64,000 nt of DNA from Macrothele yani (GCA_039090855.1 CM076996.1:44792469-44856468); one strand, 5' to 3'; shown: positions 12,760-23,170, counted from the first letter of the stretch. Numbers and translations: made by a program. Notes: a model not told the origin generated them from the letters alone.

Positions 12760-12761
<2 letters not shown>
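11837..12761. other. No gene recognised
   Basis: No motif-bearing frame was found. The frame at 12080-12352 has no family resemblance. A repeat end resembling hAT-type termini (gggcta...cgcccctgcgc and ccccaggggtttctacgccactg) lies around 12630-12725 but could not be paired into an element. Confidence 0.35.

Positions 12762-12796
<35 letters not shown>
12762..12796. repeat. (CT)n microsatellite
   Basis: About 35 bp of uninterrupted CT dinucleotides, abutting the truncated 5' edge of RTE copy A. Confidence 0.9.
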
Positions 12797-12800
<4 letters not shown>

Positions 12801-13371
12801 GTGCAAGGGTTCGAATAGTTGAGGATACAGCACCAATAAAAATTGGAAAGGTAGTAACACAAGGGGACACCATATCTCTCAAGCTCTTTAATGCCACATT
12901 GCAAAATTACGTTCAATCATTGAACTGGGAAAACAAAGGGATACAGATTAATGGAGATTATTTAACTCACCGTCGTTTTGCCGATGACGTAGTCATTTTT
13001 GCAACTGCCCCTTCAGAGCTGCACGGTATAATCCAGGAACTTGCTGACAAGAGTATAGAAATGGAATTAAAATTGAACTTTCAGAAAACAAAAGTGATGT
13101 ACAATGTTTTTACAAGAAACGAAGATTTATCGATTGATGGGGGAAAGCTGGAGATAAGCGGTACCTACATTTATCTTGGGCAACAGATATCAAGTGAGGG
13201 TTACATTGATGAAGAAATTAATCAACGTATAAAACTTGGATGGGGAGCTTTTGGAAGAAACAGTACAAGTTTTAAGAGCAATATGCCATTATGTCTTAAA
13301 AGAAAAGTGTTTGATCAGTGCATCCTTCCAGTGCTTACGTATGGCGCAGAGACGTGGACCTTAACTAAACA
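12797..13371 (+). pseudogene. RTE copy A reverse transcriptase, partial
   Basis: The frame contains the RT block TQGDTISLKLFNATL, the catalytic RFADDVVIFAT (Y/FADD), then FQKTKVM, YLGQQISSEG and VLTYGAETWTLTK, all shared with copies B and C. The upstream finger, palm and endonuclease parts are gone. The C-terminal tail resumes after the insertion at 15342 with RLQTTERSLERCMLGV, a deletion shortening the segment corresponding to RRDKKRNSW. It is not functional. Confidence 0.8.
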
Positions 13372-13439
13372 AGTTAGTAAAATCATGCAATGTATTGATT
13401 ATGATACGCTTTCCAACATACTAGAAATCATTACTCAAG

Positions 13440-14050
13440 TTAATACTCAAGTTATGAGGAAAATGGCTGTGGAATAAATCTCACTCCTGTGCCCTGACCT
13501 TTGATCCATTTCGATGATATTCAACAGAACTGGTTCAGTATACCGCCGAAATAACATGATAAAGTTTTGTCGCAATCGAAGCAATTTTACGTAAGTTATG
13601 ATGCATAAGCGCTATGGAATAGATCCCGCTTCTGTGTCCTAATTTTTCACCCCATTTCGCCCATTTTCAGAAGGATTTGTCCCCAGGCAGGTCCCTACAA
13701 CATACTAACATTTCATCCAAATCGAAGCATTTTTACGTAAGTTATGACGCATAATGGCGATGGAAGTGATTCCGCTCCTATGTCCTGATCTTTGATCCCC
13801 ATTTCGCCAATTTTCAATAATGTTTGTCCCCAGGTGGTCCCCTACCACATACTAAAATTTAATCGAAATCGAACCTTTTTTACGTTAGTTATGACGCATA
13901 AGAGCAGTGGAATGGATCCGGCTCCTATGTCCTGACCTTTAACCCCATTTCGTTCACTTTGAATAGGGTTCCTTCCCAGGTGTTCCCCTACCACATACTA
14001 AAATTTCATCGAAATCGAACAATTTTTACGCGAGTTATCGTGCGGACGAT
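13440..14050 (+). repeat. Tandem repeat block 1, unit about 144 bp
   Basis: The phrases ttttacg, agttatgacgcataa, gctcctatgtcctgacctt, ccccatttcg, gtccccagg and taccacatactaaaatttcatcg recur in the same order. Occurrences of gttatgacgcataa-like motifs near 13452, 13594, 13740, 13888 and 14034 give a period of 142-148 bp. The last unit ends in gttatcgtgcggacg. Confidence 0.85.
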
Positions 14051-14395
14051 CATACGCACACAACGCGTGACGTAATGAGGCAGATGGAATCGCGACCATC
14101 TGCTTGCAAGAGTGGGACGTCATAAAACTTTAATAGGATCCACGCACAACGCGGGACGTAATGAGACAGATGGCGATACCGCGCGCCAAAATCTAATGGG
14201 ACGACGCCATGACACTACACTAAAAACGTGGTAATTCGGGGTGGTTATTTAACCCACTAAACAAATTTTCCTAAAGTCGAGATCAAGCTAAATCGATTTC
14301 TAGTACCAGAAAACGGTTGGTTAACGACTTTCATCCAAATCCTTAGAGCCGTTTTCAAAATAAAATTTACATACATACAAGAATTGCTCCTTTAA

Positions 14396-14803
14396 GGTGA
14401 ACGTCAAGTAATTTTGCTTCCTGTACTTCGAATGGAAAAATTTCTGTACTCATTTTCTTCCCAATTAATACGTTCCCAATGATGAAAATTTGAACATCGA
14501 TTAAAATAGCTTCATTTTATAACTTGGAATACTTAATATTTATTTTCTAAAACATAACCATAATTATGCAGTCCAACATTTGTTTTTCTACCGACGTCAT
14601 CAAAGTACAGGTAGCGCCATCCTTTTTCTGGTTTCAACACCACCGAAGGAAAAGTTATTGATTTTTAATATAATTATGGTCATATGAAGTTATTTTAATC
14701 GATGTTCAAATTTTCATCCTTGGGAACACATTCATTGTGAAGGAAATGTGTGGAAAAGTTTCTCCATTGGATGTATAGGAAGCAAAATTACTTGACGTCC
14801 ACC
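14396..14803. mobile_element. Foldback MITE flanked by TTAA, copy 1
   Basis: Starts ggtgaacgtcaagtaatttt and ends with the near-perfect inverse; TTAA stands on both sides (14392-14395, 14804-14807). The arms extend about 160 bp inward (cttggaatacttaatattt, cataaccataattat) and enclose a centre of about 110 bp. A second copy at 27162-27599 carries the centre in the opposite orientation. TTAA target duplication is the habit of piggyBac-type transposases, but the family is not otherwise established. Confidence 0.75.
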
Positions 14804-14814
14804 TTAATAATATG

Positions 14815-15265
14815 GGATAAGGGCGATGGAATGGATCGCAATCCTATGTCCTGACCTTTAGCCCCATTTCGTCCATTTTTTAATAGGGTTCGTCCCCAGG
14901 TAGTCCCCTAATACATACTGAAATTTCATCGAAATTGAACCATTTTTACGCACGTTATGACGCATAAGGGCAATGGAATGCATCCCGCTCTTATGTCCTG
15001 ACCTTTGACCCCACTTCACCCATTTTGAATAGGGTTCGTCCCCAGGCGGTCTCCTACCACATAGTAAAATTTCATTGAAAGCGAACCATATTTACGCAAG
15101 TTATGACGCATAAGGGCAATGGAATGGATCACGCTCCTACGTCGTGACCTTTGACCCCATTTGTCCCATTTTCAAAAGGGTTCGTCCTCAGATGGTCCCC
15201 TACCACATGCTAAAATTTCATTGAAATCGAACCATTTTTACGCCAGTTATCGTGCGGACAGACGG
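14815..15265 (+). repeat. Tandem repeat block 2, unit about 144 bp
   Basis: Three further units of the same repeat as block 1, anchored at about 14817, 14958 and 15102 and ending like block 1 in gttatcgtgcggac at about 15246. Units here are closer to one another than those in block 1, suggesting more recent homogenisation. Confidence 0.85.
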
Positions 15266-15341
15266 AAAAAGTCAACCTCCTTAATTGTTACGGACAAAGC
15301 TGGAGCATATACGCTTCTTCAACCTACGGTTGGAAAGCGTA

Positions 15342-15711
15342 AAAAAGACATACAAAGGCTGCAGACGACTGAAAGAAGCCTGGAGAGATGCATGCTTGGT
15401 GTAACCATGAACTCGTGGATAAGGAAAATGACTAAAGTGGACGACATCATGACCAGAGTGAAATCACTGAAATGGCAATGGGTTGGACATGTTGCCAGAA
15501 GAACGGACCACCGATAGACAACCGAAATATTAGACTGAATTCCAAGGGACAGGAAAAGGCTCAGAAGAAGACCACATGGGGGATGGATGGATGAAATAAG
15601 AAAGCATGCCTGAGTAACATGGAGGAGAGTGGATCAAGACAGACAGTTGTGGAAGAAACTTCGGGAGACCTTCATTCAGCAGTGGAATGATAATGGTTGA
15701 CAATTATGATA
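15342..15711 (+). pseudogene. RTE copy A, C-terminal segment and 3' end
   Basis: Resumes RTE-A coding sequence after the insertion: ERCMLGV, a shortened NSWIRKMTKV, then VKSLKWQWVGHVARRTDHR. A stop (tag at about 15515, glycine/tryptophan region in copy B) and several changes follow, then the tail gcagtggaatgataatggtt and an AT-rich end. The conserved W-x-GHxARRxD motif is the usual C-terminal signature of this RTE group. Confidence 0.75.
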
Positions 15712-15748
15712 TATATAAACTCATGTATACCACCTTTATATACATATA

Positions 15749-17182
15749 TACCGGCGGGAAGTGAAAAAAGAACACCAATAAGGAGACGTCTGATACCAAC
15801 GAAATTTATACAGCATAATAACGGAATACAGAGGATAACGTGATCAAAACATTGTGGCAAAATACAGCTGTATTTGCTGGTAAACTGAAAAATAACATTT
15901 CCATGTAACATGGTTATTACGAGGTTGAACCGCCATGAACTGCGTCACACTCTGCAATTCTGGCATGGAGTCTGTCGTACAGATGTTGGATGTAAGTTTG
16001 GGGTATTGAGTCCCAAGCATCCTCAACCTGGACGCGTAAATCGGGGATGGTCGTGGCTGGCCGTGGAGACCGGATAAGTCGTTGTCCCATAAAATCCCAC
16101 ACGTGCTCAATGGGGGACAAATCCGGTGAACGTGCAGGCCATGGAAGTTGTCTCACACCCTGAAGTGCATGTTGCGTTGCACGTGCCGTGTGTGGGCGTG
16201 CGTTTTCTTGCTGGAAAACACCACGATGGACCGACCTTACAAATGGCCCAACAACGGGCTGAATGATGTTGTTGATGTAGGAAGTGCTGTTTAACGTACC
16301 CGGTACAAACACTAGTTTTGTACGGAAGTGATAGCTGATCGCACCCCACACCAGCAGACCAGGTGTAGGCCCTGTGTGTCGCTGGCGGATGCAAGAAGGG
16401 TGGAGACGCTCCACTGAGCGTCTGCGAACACGCATACGGCCATCGGAGGCTCCCAAGCAGAATATGCTTTTATCGCTGAACACGACAGATCGCCATTGTG
16501 TTCGCCAGGGCAGACGTTGGCGACACCACCGCAGCCGTTCCTGATGGTGGGCTGGAGTCAGAGGTACACATGCCAGAGGCACACGTGCACGTAGTCCTGC
16601 ATCCAGTAGACGGTTGCGGATTGTTGGCACAGTCACCTCAGGTGCAACGGCAGCTCGGATTTGCGTCGCGGTGGATGTTCTGCTTGACAACGCCGCTCTT
16701 CTTATGCGTCGATCGGTCAGCTCATCAGTCCGTCTGTGATTCCCGGTTCCACGTCTTCTCGTGTGGGAATTTTCTTCGGACCATCTACGCCACCATCGTA
16801 CCACCACCGATACTTCCCGTCTAATTCGCTCCGCAATACGACGATACGGCCACCCGGCCTCGCGGAGTCCGACTAGACGACTTAGCTCAAAGTCCGATAA
16901 CTGTTGAAATCTTAAACGTCTTCCATGTCCAGGCATTGCAGCTTCATCAGGGTCTTCGCACGTGTTCGTACGCCGACGACTGGTTACATTCCCTTCTCCG
17001 TACTCCTTAAATACCACCGACGATAATTTGCATATTATGCCGTGCTGTGGCGTAAGCGCTCACCGGTTGGTCCCGAAATTTACATCACACCTACGTAAAC
17101 TCGACCCCATTAACATATGTAAATTTCATGATCGTCCGCCAATTCCTTCTTGGTGTTCTTTTTTCACTTTCCGACAGTGTAT
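15749..17182 (-). mobile_element. Tc1-like transposon Tc1-1 (DD32E-type family)
   Basis: Terminal inverted repeats matching gtgaaaaaagaacacca lie at 15749 and, inverted, ending 17182, with TA flanks in AT-rich DNA. Total length is 1.43 kb, with a single transposase on the minus strand and about 150-250 bp of non-coding sequence at each side. The same family occurs at 40084-41472 and 55792-57453. It sits directly between the 3' end of RTE-A and the start of PLE-2. Confidence 0.85.
15917..16936 (-). CDS. Tc1-like transposase, open but with altered catalytic residue
   Basis: The ATG at 16936 starts MPGHGRRLRFQQLSDF; the frame stays open upstream, but this Met matches the start in the other copies. 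About 339 residues: an amino-terminal paired helix-turn-helix (LVGLREAGWPYRRIAERI), an arginine-rich GRPR-like linker, then the DDE catalytic domain with VVFSDKSIF (first Asp), VFQQENARPHTA (the second Asp is replaced by Glu) and SPDLSPIEHVWD (Glu). SDESRF in copy 5 reads SDKSIF here. The enzyme would bind the ends and excise and insert DNA at TA. The reading frame is full length, but the Asp-to-Glu change probably abolishes activity. Spacing from position 2 to the final Glu is 32 residues. Confidence 0.85.
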   Translation of the reverse strand: MPGHGRRLRFQQLSDFELSRLVGLREAGWPYRRIAERIRREVSVVVRWWRRWSEENSHTRRRGTGNHRRTDELTDRRIRRAALSSRTSTATQIRAAVAPEVTVPTIRNRLLDAGLRARVPLACVPLTPAHHQERLRWCRQRLPWRTQWRSVVFSDKSIFCLGASDGRMRVRRRSVERLHPSCIRQRHTGPTPGLLVWGAISYHFRTKLVFVPGTLNSTSYINNIIQPVVGPFVRSVHRGVFQQENARPHTARATQHALQGVRQLPWPARSPDLSPIEHVWDFMGQRLIRSPRPATTIPDLRVQVEDAWDSIPQTYIQHLYDRLHARIAECDAVHGGSTS

Positions 17183-17194
17183 ATGTATATATCA

Positions 17195-18535
17195 AGAGCT
17201 GAACAATAAAGTCACCTCTCAACCAAATTCAGTTTCCAGTAAAGAACTTGCTAATAAGTTTAAAGCATTTCACAGACAGCTCGGGCTTAGATTGGCACAC
17301 AGTTATGAACCTGAATTTCCTTATCTTTTTGCTACTGCAAAATTTCATAAGAAACCGGTGAAATTCCGATTCATAGCTAGTGGGACCAAAAGTCATAAAA
17401 AAGTAATAGACCAGTATTTTGAATCAGTTTTGAAGAAGGTTTTAACCCTAATTAAATCCAATGTGAATTTAACATGTAAGAACTTCTGGATTATTGAAAG
17501 CAATACCGAGATCATTTCTGTTATTCTTGATATTAAGTATGCAGAGGCCAATAGCTATGACTTTGAAAATCTGTACACCAGCCTCTCGATTGAAGACACT
17601 ATTAGTACCCTCAAGTTACTCTTTGTTGAATTTAAGATTTCTAGCATTATTTCGGGAAATTCTTGGCATGCAGTTTTAAATTGCTGCATTAAAAATAATT
17701 TTCTTCTCTTCAACAATAAGTTCTACAAACAGGTTAATGGAATCCCTATGGGCTGCTCACATTCCACTAGTGTATGCAACTTATTCTTGTTCTTTAAAGA
17801 ATATCAGTTCATGAAGTCAAATTCTTCCAATCAGGATAGGTGCTTACGTACTTACAGATACATTGATGACCTTCTTTGCTTAAATAATTCAGGAAAGCTC
17901 GAAACAGATTTTTCGGTTATTTATTTATTTTTTTTTTTTTTTTTTTTGATTGGAGGTTTAACGACCACTGTGAGCAACTCAATGGGCTATAAGCAGTCTC
18001 CCGTCCCTAATTTAGGGTCACTGGTTCCAGGGAAGGGAGAGAGCCAGTGCCGTAAGACAAACACAACATCCATGCCTGACCGGGATTCGAACCCGGACCC
18101 CTTACGGACGAATGATCAGAGGCCAGCGCCTTAGACCACTGCACCACCGGGGCGGCTCGGTTATTTATCCTAAATGACTTAAACTAAATAAAACCAATGA
18201 CAATTACCAAGTTCTTGATTTTTTAGATTTAGCTATTAATCTTAATTCAGGTAACTCTGTTATTAGCCTTTATGATAAGAGAATTCACTTTAATTTTAAA
18301 ATAGTCAAATATGGGATGTGGTGGAGTAATATTTCCTGTAAGGTAATTGAAAACGTGTTTATTTCGCAAATCTTAAAGCTAGCTAGAATATGTAGCTTAA
18401 ATTCCGAACTAGAGAAACATGTTAAAGCTTTAATCAATCAGTTTATGGATAACCAAGTGCCTAAAAACTTCTGAAAAGTTGCATTAAAGAAAATAGTCCT
18501 CAAATATAAAGTTATGATGGAAGACTTAATTTAAA
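17195..18535 (+). pseudogene. PLE-2 reverse transcriptase interrupted by SINE
   Basis: The first part (17195-17912) has the RT blocks YLFATAKFHKKPVKFRFIAS, NSYDFENLYTSLS, FYKQVNGIPMGCSHSTS and TYRYIDDLLCLNN (YIDD at 17859-17870). The second part (18157-18535) continues LDFLDLAINLNSGN, LYDKRIHFNF and KVIENVFISQILKLARIC, the conserved thumb-like tail of this group. Besides the insertion there is a stop just after the junction (ProLys, then TGA, near 18175) and another at about 18473. The RT would be bound for target-primed reverse transcription. No endonuclease domain is seen. Confidence 0.75.
17925..18156 (-). mobile_element. SINE-1 copy inside PLE-2
   Basis: Minus orientation: a T run (the A tail), gattggaggtttaacgacca, gattcgaacccgg (B box complement) and ccaccggggcggc (head). 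Target duplication tcggttatttat at 17913-17924 and 18157-18168. Inserted into the RT coding sequence right after the YIDD region, so it is younger than PLE-2. Confidence 0.9.
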
Positions 18536-18635
18536 TACTTGGTGACCGAATGAATCGTCTAGATCAAAGCTATTTTTAGAGGTTTAGATGATGATGTGGT
18601 CATCTTCATTATTTTGGAACCTATAATACTCTATT

Positions 18636-18842
18636 TATTTTGATTGGAGGTTAAACGACCATCGTGAGTAACTCAATGGGCTATAAGCAGTCGCCCGTCC
18701 CTAATTTAGGGTCACTGGTTCCAGGGAAGGGAGCGAGACAGTGCCGTAAGACGAACACAACATCCATGCCTCACCGGGATTCAAACCTAAACCCCTTCCG
18801 GACGAATGATCAGAGGACCACTGCGCCACCATCGGGGCGGCC
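18636..18842 (-). mobile_element. SINE-1 copy, moderately diverged
   Basis: Same block order as other SINE-1 copies, minus orientation, with changes in the head (accatcggggcggcc) and a short T-rich tail. It lies just after the coding part of PLE-2. Confidence 0.85.
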
Positions 18843-18912
18843 AATTGATTCCCTCTCCTTTGATTAAAAAAAATTATAATTAAAAAAAATACATAAAACT
18901 CTTGTATAAAGC

Positions 18913-18917
<5 letters not shown>

Positions 18918-18956
<39 letters not shown>
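18918..18956. repeat. (AT)n tract at 3' end of RTE-B
   Basis: Nearly perfect AT dinucleotide run that directly abuts the 3' end of RTE-B, as expected for RTE elements that end in, or insert at, short simple repeats. A second run lies at the other end of the element (21875-21903). Confidence 0.85.
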
Positions 18957-18958
<2 letters not shown>

Positions 18959-21875
18959 TTGTCAACCATTATCAATCCACTGCTGGACGAAGGTCTCCCC
19001 AAGTTTCCTCCACAACGGTCTGTCTTGTGCCAGTCTCCTCCACGTCACTCCCGCATATTTACGAATTTCATCCACCCATCTCCCATGTGGTCTTTTTCTG
19101 GGTCTTTTCCTGTCCCTTGGAATCCAATCTAAAATTTCGGCTGTCCATCTATGGTCTGTCCTTCTGGCAGTATGTCCAGCCCATTGCCATTTCAGGGATT
19201 TAACTCTGATCATGATGTCTTCCACTCTCGTCATTTTTCGGATCCACGAGTTCCTCTTCTTATCTCTCCTGGTTATACCAAGCATGCACCTCTCCATGCC
19301 TCTTTGAGTTGTCTGCAGCCTTTGTATGTCTCTTTTAGTTAAGGTCCACGTCTCTGCACCATACGTAAGCACTGGAAGGATGCATTGATCAAACACTTTT
19401 TCTTTTAAGACATAATGGCATATTGCTCTTGAAAATTATGCTGTTTCTTCCAAAAGCTCTCCAGGCAAGTTTTGTACGCCGATTAATTTCTTCATCAATG
19501 TGACCCTCACTTGATATCTGCTGTCCAAGATAAACATACGTATCTGTTATCTCCAGTTTTTCTCCATCAATCGATAAATCTTCATTTCTTGTAAAAGCAT
19601 TGAACATCACTTTTGTCTTCTGAAAGTTCATTTTTAATCCCACTTCTTTACTCTTGTCAGCAAGTTCCTGGATCATACTCTGCAGCTCTGATGGGGTAGT
19701 TGCAAAAATGACTATGTCATCAGCAAAACGAAGGTGGGTTAGATAATCTCCATTAATCTTTATCCCTTTGTTTTCCCAGTTCAGTGATTGAAAGACATTT
19801 TCCAATGTGGCATTAAAGAGCTTCGGAGATATGGTGTCACCTTGTCTCACTCCCTTTCCAATTTTTATGTGTGTTGTATTTTCAAACAGCCGAATCTTTG
19901 CACTTGCATTTTCATAGATGTTATTAATAATATTAATGTATGCATCTTCAATACCGCAGGATTTCAGAGCCGTGGTAACTGCTGATTGTTTCACCGAATC
20001 AAAGGCTTTTTCATAATCGATAAAAGCCATGCACAATGGAAGTTCATATTCCCTCGCTCTTTCAATTAGTTCTCTCAGTACGTGGATATGATCTATTGTG
20101 CTGTAGCCACTCCTGAATCCAGCTTGTTCTCTCGGTTGAGCCATGTCCAGTGTCACCTTCAAGCGGTGTGAAAGAACTTTAGTGAAGATTTTATAAACCA
20201 CTGATAGGAGGCTGATAGGTCTGTAGTTCCTGAGATCCTCAATGTCACCTTTTTTATGTAGCAGGATCATTGTAGCATTGTTCCAATCCTCAGGAATCTT
20301 CCCTTCATTAAGGCATCGAGTGAAAATTTGGGCGAGTACTGTTTCAATTTCTCCACTTGCTTCTTGTATGATGTCTATAGTAATTCCATCTTCTCCTGGA
20401 GCTTTCCCCCGCTTCATGTTCTTGATTGCATGAGCAACTTCTGCTGGGAGGACTGGAAGAACTCTGGTACCTTTCATGATGTCTGGAGTACATGTATCAT
20501 CCCTTTCATATAATTTGGAGTAGAAATCTTTCACTCTTGTCAAAATTTCGCCTCTATTTCTTGTTATAGAACCATCTTCTTTTCTCAGAGCCATAATCTG
20601 TTTTCTTCCCTTACTGAGATGTCCCTTTGCTATCTTTAGGCTTTGGTTGTTTTCAATTGCTTTCCTCACTAGCTCACAGTTGAATTTCCTTACGTCTTCA
20701 GTGATACTTTTTCGTGCTGTCTTGCGCTCTATATATTCCACTTTGGAAGTCACACCTTCTTTAGTTGTCCTCATCTCTCTTCTTTTTTGCATCAACATTT
20801 TGGTTTTTCCTGATAATTTGTTTACATGCAACTTGTTCTTAGACCCAGCTAATTTTGTTGCTGTTTCCATAAGAGCTTTGGTTACTTTTCTGTTAACTTC
20901 CGAAATATCCACTTCTTCCGATGTTAGGCCTTCTAAAGCAGAGAATCTGTTCTTCAGTTCCAACTTGAAAGTATTATGGTGTTTTTTAAGGTTGGTTATG
21001 TCAATACATTTTGTTTGTCTTATGAGCTTGCCACGTTCCAGTTTAGTGTTGAGGTGCATCTTACATCTCACCAATCTATGGTCACTACCTGTGTTGAACT
21101 TGTTCAGCACACTGCAGTCTTCGATGACGAATTTTTTGTTACACATAATAAAATCAATTTCACTTGTCGTCCCAATTGGATGTCTCCATGTCCATTTCCT
21201 GTGTGGCTTTTTCTTGAAAAAGGAATTCAAGATGAAAAATCCTTCTGCCTCTGCAAACTCAACGAGAGTATTTCCACGCTGGTTTCTGTTGCCGTGACCG
21301 AATTTACCTACTGAAGTTTCATTCTGTTGTCGGTGCCCTATTTTTGCATTGAAATCTCCCATAATTATCTTCAAGTGCTGCTTACCTTTATTATTTAGAT
21401 GACGAATTTCCTCATAAAATTCTTCAATTTCTTCTTCAGGATGACTTGTGGTGGGTGCATAAGTTTGAATAATCTGAGCCTGGTATCTTCTCGATAGTTG
21501 GATAACGAGTCGTGCAGCTCTGTCAGAGGAACTTTCAACTTCTACCACTTTATCCTTCAGTTTCTTGTTTATTATAAATCCAACACCACTAGTTCTGCCA
21601 GTATCTGTCCCACGATAATAGAAGAGATGTCCACTTTTCAGTTCAATGAGATCTTCTCCTTTCTCCTTACCTCACTTAGCCCGACGATGTCCCACTTGAT
21701 CCTTTGTAGTTCCTCTTCCAATTCAAGAAGCCTTGAATCAGAAGATAGGGAGCGTCCGTTGTAGGTAGCCAAGGTCAGCATCAAATGGCAGCCTAGTCCG
21801 GTCCTCCGGGGATTCTTAGCACCCTCTGCCTTCATGTCGCACTGGCCGCTGCCTTGGCCAGGTACATTCCTGCCG

Positions 21876-21878
<3 letters not shown>
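18957..21878 (-). mobile_element. RTE-type LINE copy B, near full length
   Basis: A 2.9-kb element with endonuclease and RT on the minus strand, flanked on both sides by (AT)n. It begins with a very short leader (ATG at 21835), runs through an apurinic-type endonuclease and RT, and ends a few bases after the stop codon. The compact layout and missing ORF1 are typical of RTE. It is inserted between the coding part and the 3' region of PLE-2, so it is younger than PLE-2. Confidence 0.85.
18962..21835 (-). pseudogene. RTE endonuclease-reverse transcriptase with two single-base frameshifts
   Basis: Read in three consecutive frames. 21835-21638: start MKAEGAKN, LTLATYNGRSL and VGLSEVRR (first endonuclease blocks). 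21548-19389: IIMGDFNAKIG, GSDHRLVRCK (catalytic DxN and SDH), then RT blocks KRGKAPGEDGI, ILLHKKGDIEDLRNYRPISL, AFIDYEKAFDSV, GVRQGDTISP and LRFADDIVIFAT (FADD at 19716-19727). 19396-18962: C-terminal tail with WAGHTARRTDHRW. The first shift, near 21645, is a missing A in an AAAA run; the second, near 19393, is an extra A in an A run that copies A and C keep at four. About 950 residues in all. It is the best-preserved RT in the window. Confidence 0.85.

Positions 21879-21903
<25 letters not shown>
21875..21903. repeat. (AT)n tract at 5' end of RTE-B
   Basis: AT dinucleotide run directly upstream of the RTE-B leader. Together with the run at 18918-18956 it brackets the element. A weaker inverted repeat (acttctgggaa and ttcccaggaagt) lies a little further out, at about 21989-22034. 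Confidence 0.8.
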
Positions 21904-21904
<1 letters not shown>

Positions 21905-21908
<4 letters not shown>

Positions 21909-23170
21909 AAAGCAGATAAAAATAGTAATATTTAATAATTAAAGGTTTGGGAAGGATTCTGCTATTTAGGTTATTAAATACTTTTAAAACTTCTGGGAAC
22001 AGAGATAAAAATTTCTCTATTCCCAGGAAGTGCTTTTAGTATTCTGGGTTGCACATGCAACTTTGAAACAGCTTTTTCAGTAAAATGCTTCTGGAGTGGT
22101 TTTCCTACTCTCCCCTTTGGCACCCCACTCACCTTCAACTTCCCTGGAAGGTTCTACGGTTGGCCGCCAGGTGGCGCTGCGATGGGATTTATTTTTTACA
22201 CTTACGAGTTTGCTACGTGAAGCACGACATGCTGCTCCTCATGCTACCTCGGTTTGGTAAGCTTGTACTTTTTATTTTGTATCATTTTTTAAAAATTTTC
22301 TTTATTTTGGGTTCTTCAACTACCTCTTTTGAGGTTTGTTTTTCGTTTTGATGGTTATTTGAGTTTTTTTTCCGTGGGTTCTTTGGTCCGCGTTTGGGTT
22401 CCTTTGTTGCTGTAACATCGTTTTGATTACAAGTTGCACTTCTGCATTTTTAGGCTTAGGGTCTTCTTTCTGTTTTATTGACTGATTAGAACAATATTTT
22501 GTAAGTAGTTGAACTTTTTCTAGCAATACTCTATGTTTTATTTTTTATGGTTGCTCCATCTATTATAAGGGTGAAATGCATATTCGTCACTTTTTGGTAA
22601 TGTTCTTTGCTTGACTTATGTATTTTTTGTGTGTATCTTGAGCTTTTCTCTTGCTTCTTTGAGGTTTGCACCTTGGTTCGTGGGCTTTTTGGGTTCTGGT
22701 TGTCCTTAGATCAGCTGAAGGGCTTCCATGTCTCCTATTACCACGGTGTTTTAATTCTCATGCTCTTTTGGCTTGTGAGTTTTTTTGTTTTTTTTTAATT
22801 TCAAAATTATTTGAACAAATACTTTTAAATAAGTAAACCTTTTCTTTAGGCAATGCTCTTCACTTTTCATCAGTTAATGATTTTCTCTCTCTTGTTTCGT
22901 GTTGTAGTGGGTGTTCGTCTTCATTTGAATTGTAGTTTGCATGAATTCTCTTGAACTGGTTATTGGTTGTCGGGCAATGATTATTTGGTTTGCTAGTTGT
23001 GGGTTCTTTGTCCCTTTCAAATTTGTTGAATTTACCCTTAACTTTAATTTAGTCCTTTGTAGCAAACCGAATAAGCAGAAACCCACACTTTTCTGGTCTT
23101 TGTAGATTTATGAGAGATTTGCTTCGTGCTGCTCCTGCCGAAGCCATGAAAGACTTTGCCATATGATCTG
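21905..23170 (+). mobile_element. PLE-2 T-rich 3' region (displaced by RTE-B)
   Basis: About 1.26 kb of T-rich non-coding DNA ending in the same terminal block as the other PLE copies (cagaaaccca, then tggtctttgtagatttatgagag, about 23056-23120, and gccatgaaag). The order coding-T-rich-terminal block is the same as in PLE-1 and PLE-3, which supports assigning it to PLE-2. The reading frames here have no motifs. Confidence 0.5.

Larger units (their letters stand above)
13372..15341. mobile_element. Unclassified 1.97-kb insertion rich in ~144-bp tandem repeats
   Basis: It interrupts the RTE-A coding sequence. It contains two blocks of tandem units (13440-14050 and 14815-15265) and between them GC-richer sequence with gacgtaatgag repeats plus a foldback MITE. 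A 13-bp inverted pair lies near the edges: tacgctttccaac at 13405-13417 and gttggaaagcgta at 15329-15341. No protein is encoded. The structure recalls non-autonomous elements with internal minisatellites (Helitron-like is one option), but no diagnostic end was identified. Confidence 0.55.
12797..15711 (+). mobile_element. RTE-type LINE copy A, 5'-truncated and split by a 1.97-kb insertion
   Basis: The RT part reads 12797-13371 and resumes at about 15342-15711. Aligning it with copy B at 19 kb shows that everything between is inserted. It ends like copies B and C with the ataatggttgaca motif followed by a short (AT)-rich tail, the usual microsatellite-like 3' end of RTE elements. It starts inside the RT domain, so the endonuclease is missing. 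Confidence 0.8.
17195..18620 (+). mobile_element. Penelope-like element copy 2 (PLE-2), coding part
   Basis: The RT coding sequence runs from about 17195 to 17912, is split by a SINE-1 insertion (12-bp target duplication tcggttatttat), and resumes at 18157 to about 18535. After a short stretch with gatgatgtggtc (also found after the RT of PLE-3) it is interrupted by another SINE and by RTE-B. Its T-rich 3' region appears to continue beyond RTE-B at about 21905-23170. Confidence 0.7.

Noticed and set aside
13440..15265. CRISPR-like array
   Set aside because: Units of ~144 bp are tandem and diverged along their whole length with no constant-repeat/unique-spacer alternation; the genome is eukaryotic.
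16498..16824. Plus-strand frames across Tc1-1, Tc1-3 and Tc1-5 (e.g. 40861-41274, 56211-56849)
   Set aside because: They are antisense shadows of the Tc1 transposase, conserved only because the transposase copies are similar.
20647..21297. 216-residue frame on the plus strand
   Set aside because: It is exactly antisense to the RTE-B endonuclease/RT frame and has no motif.
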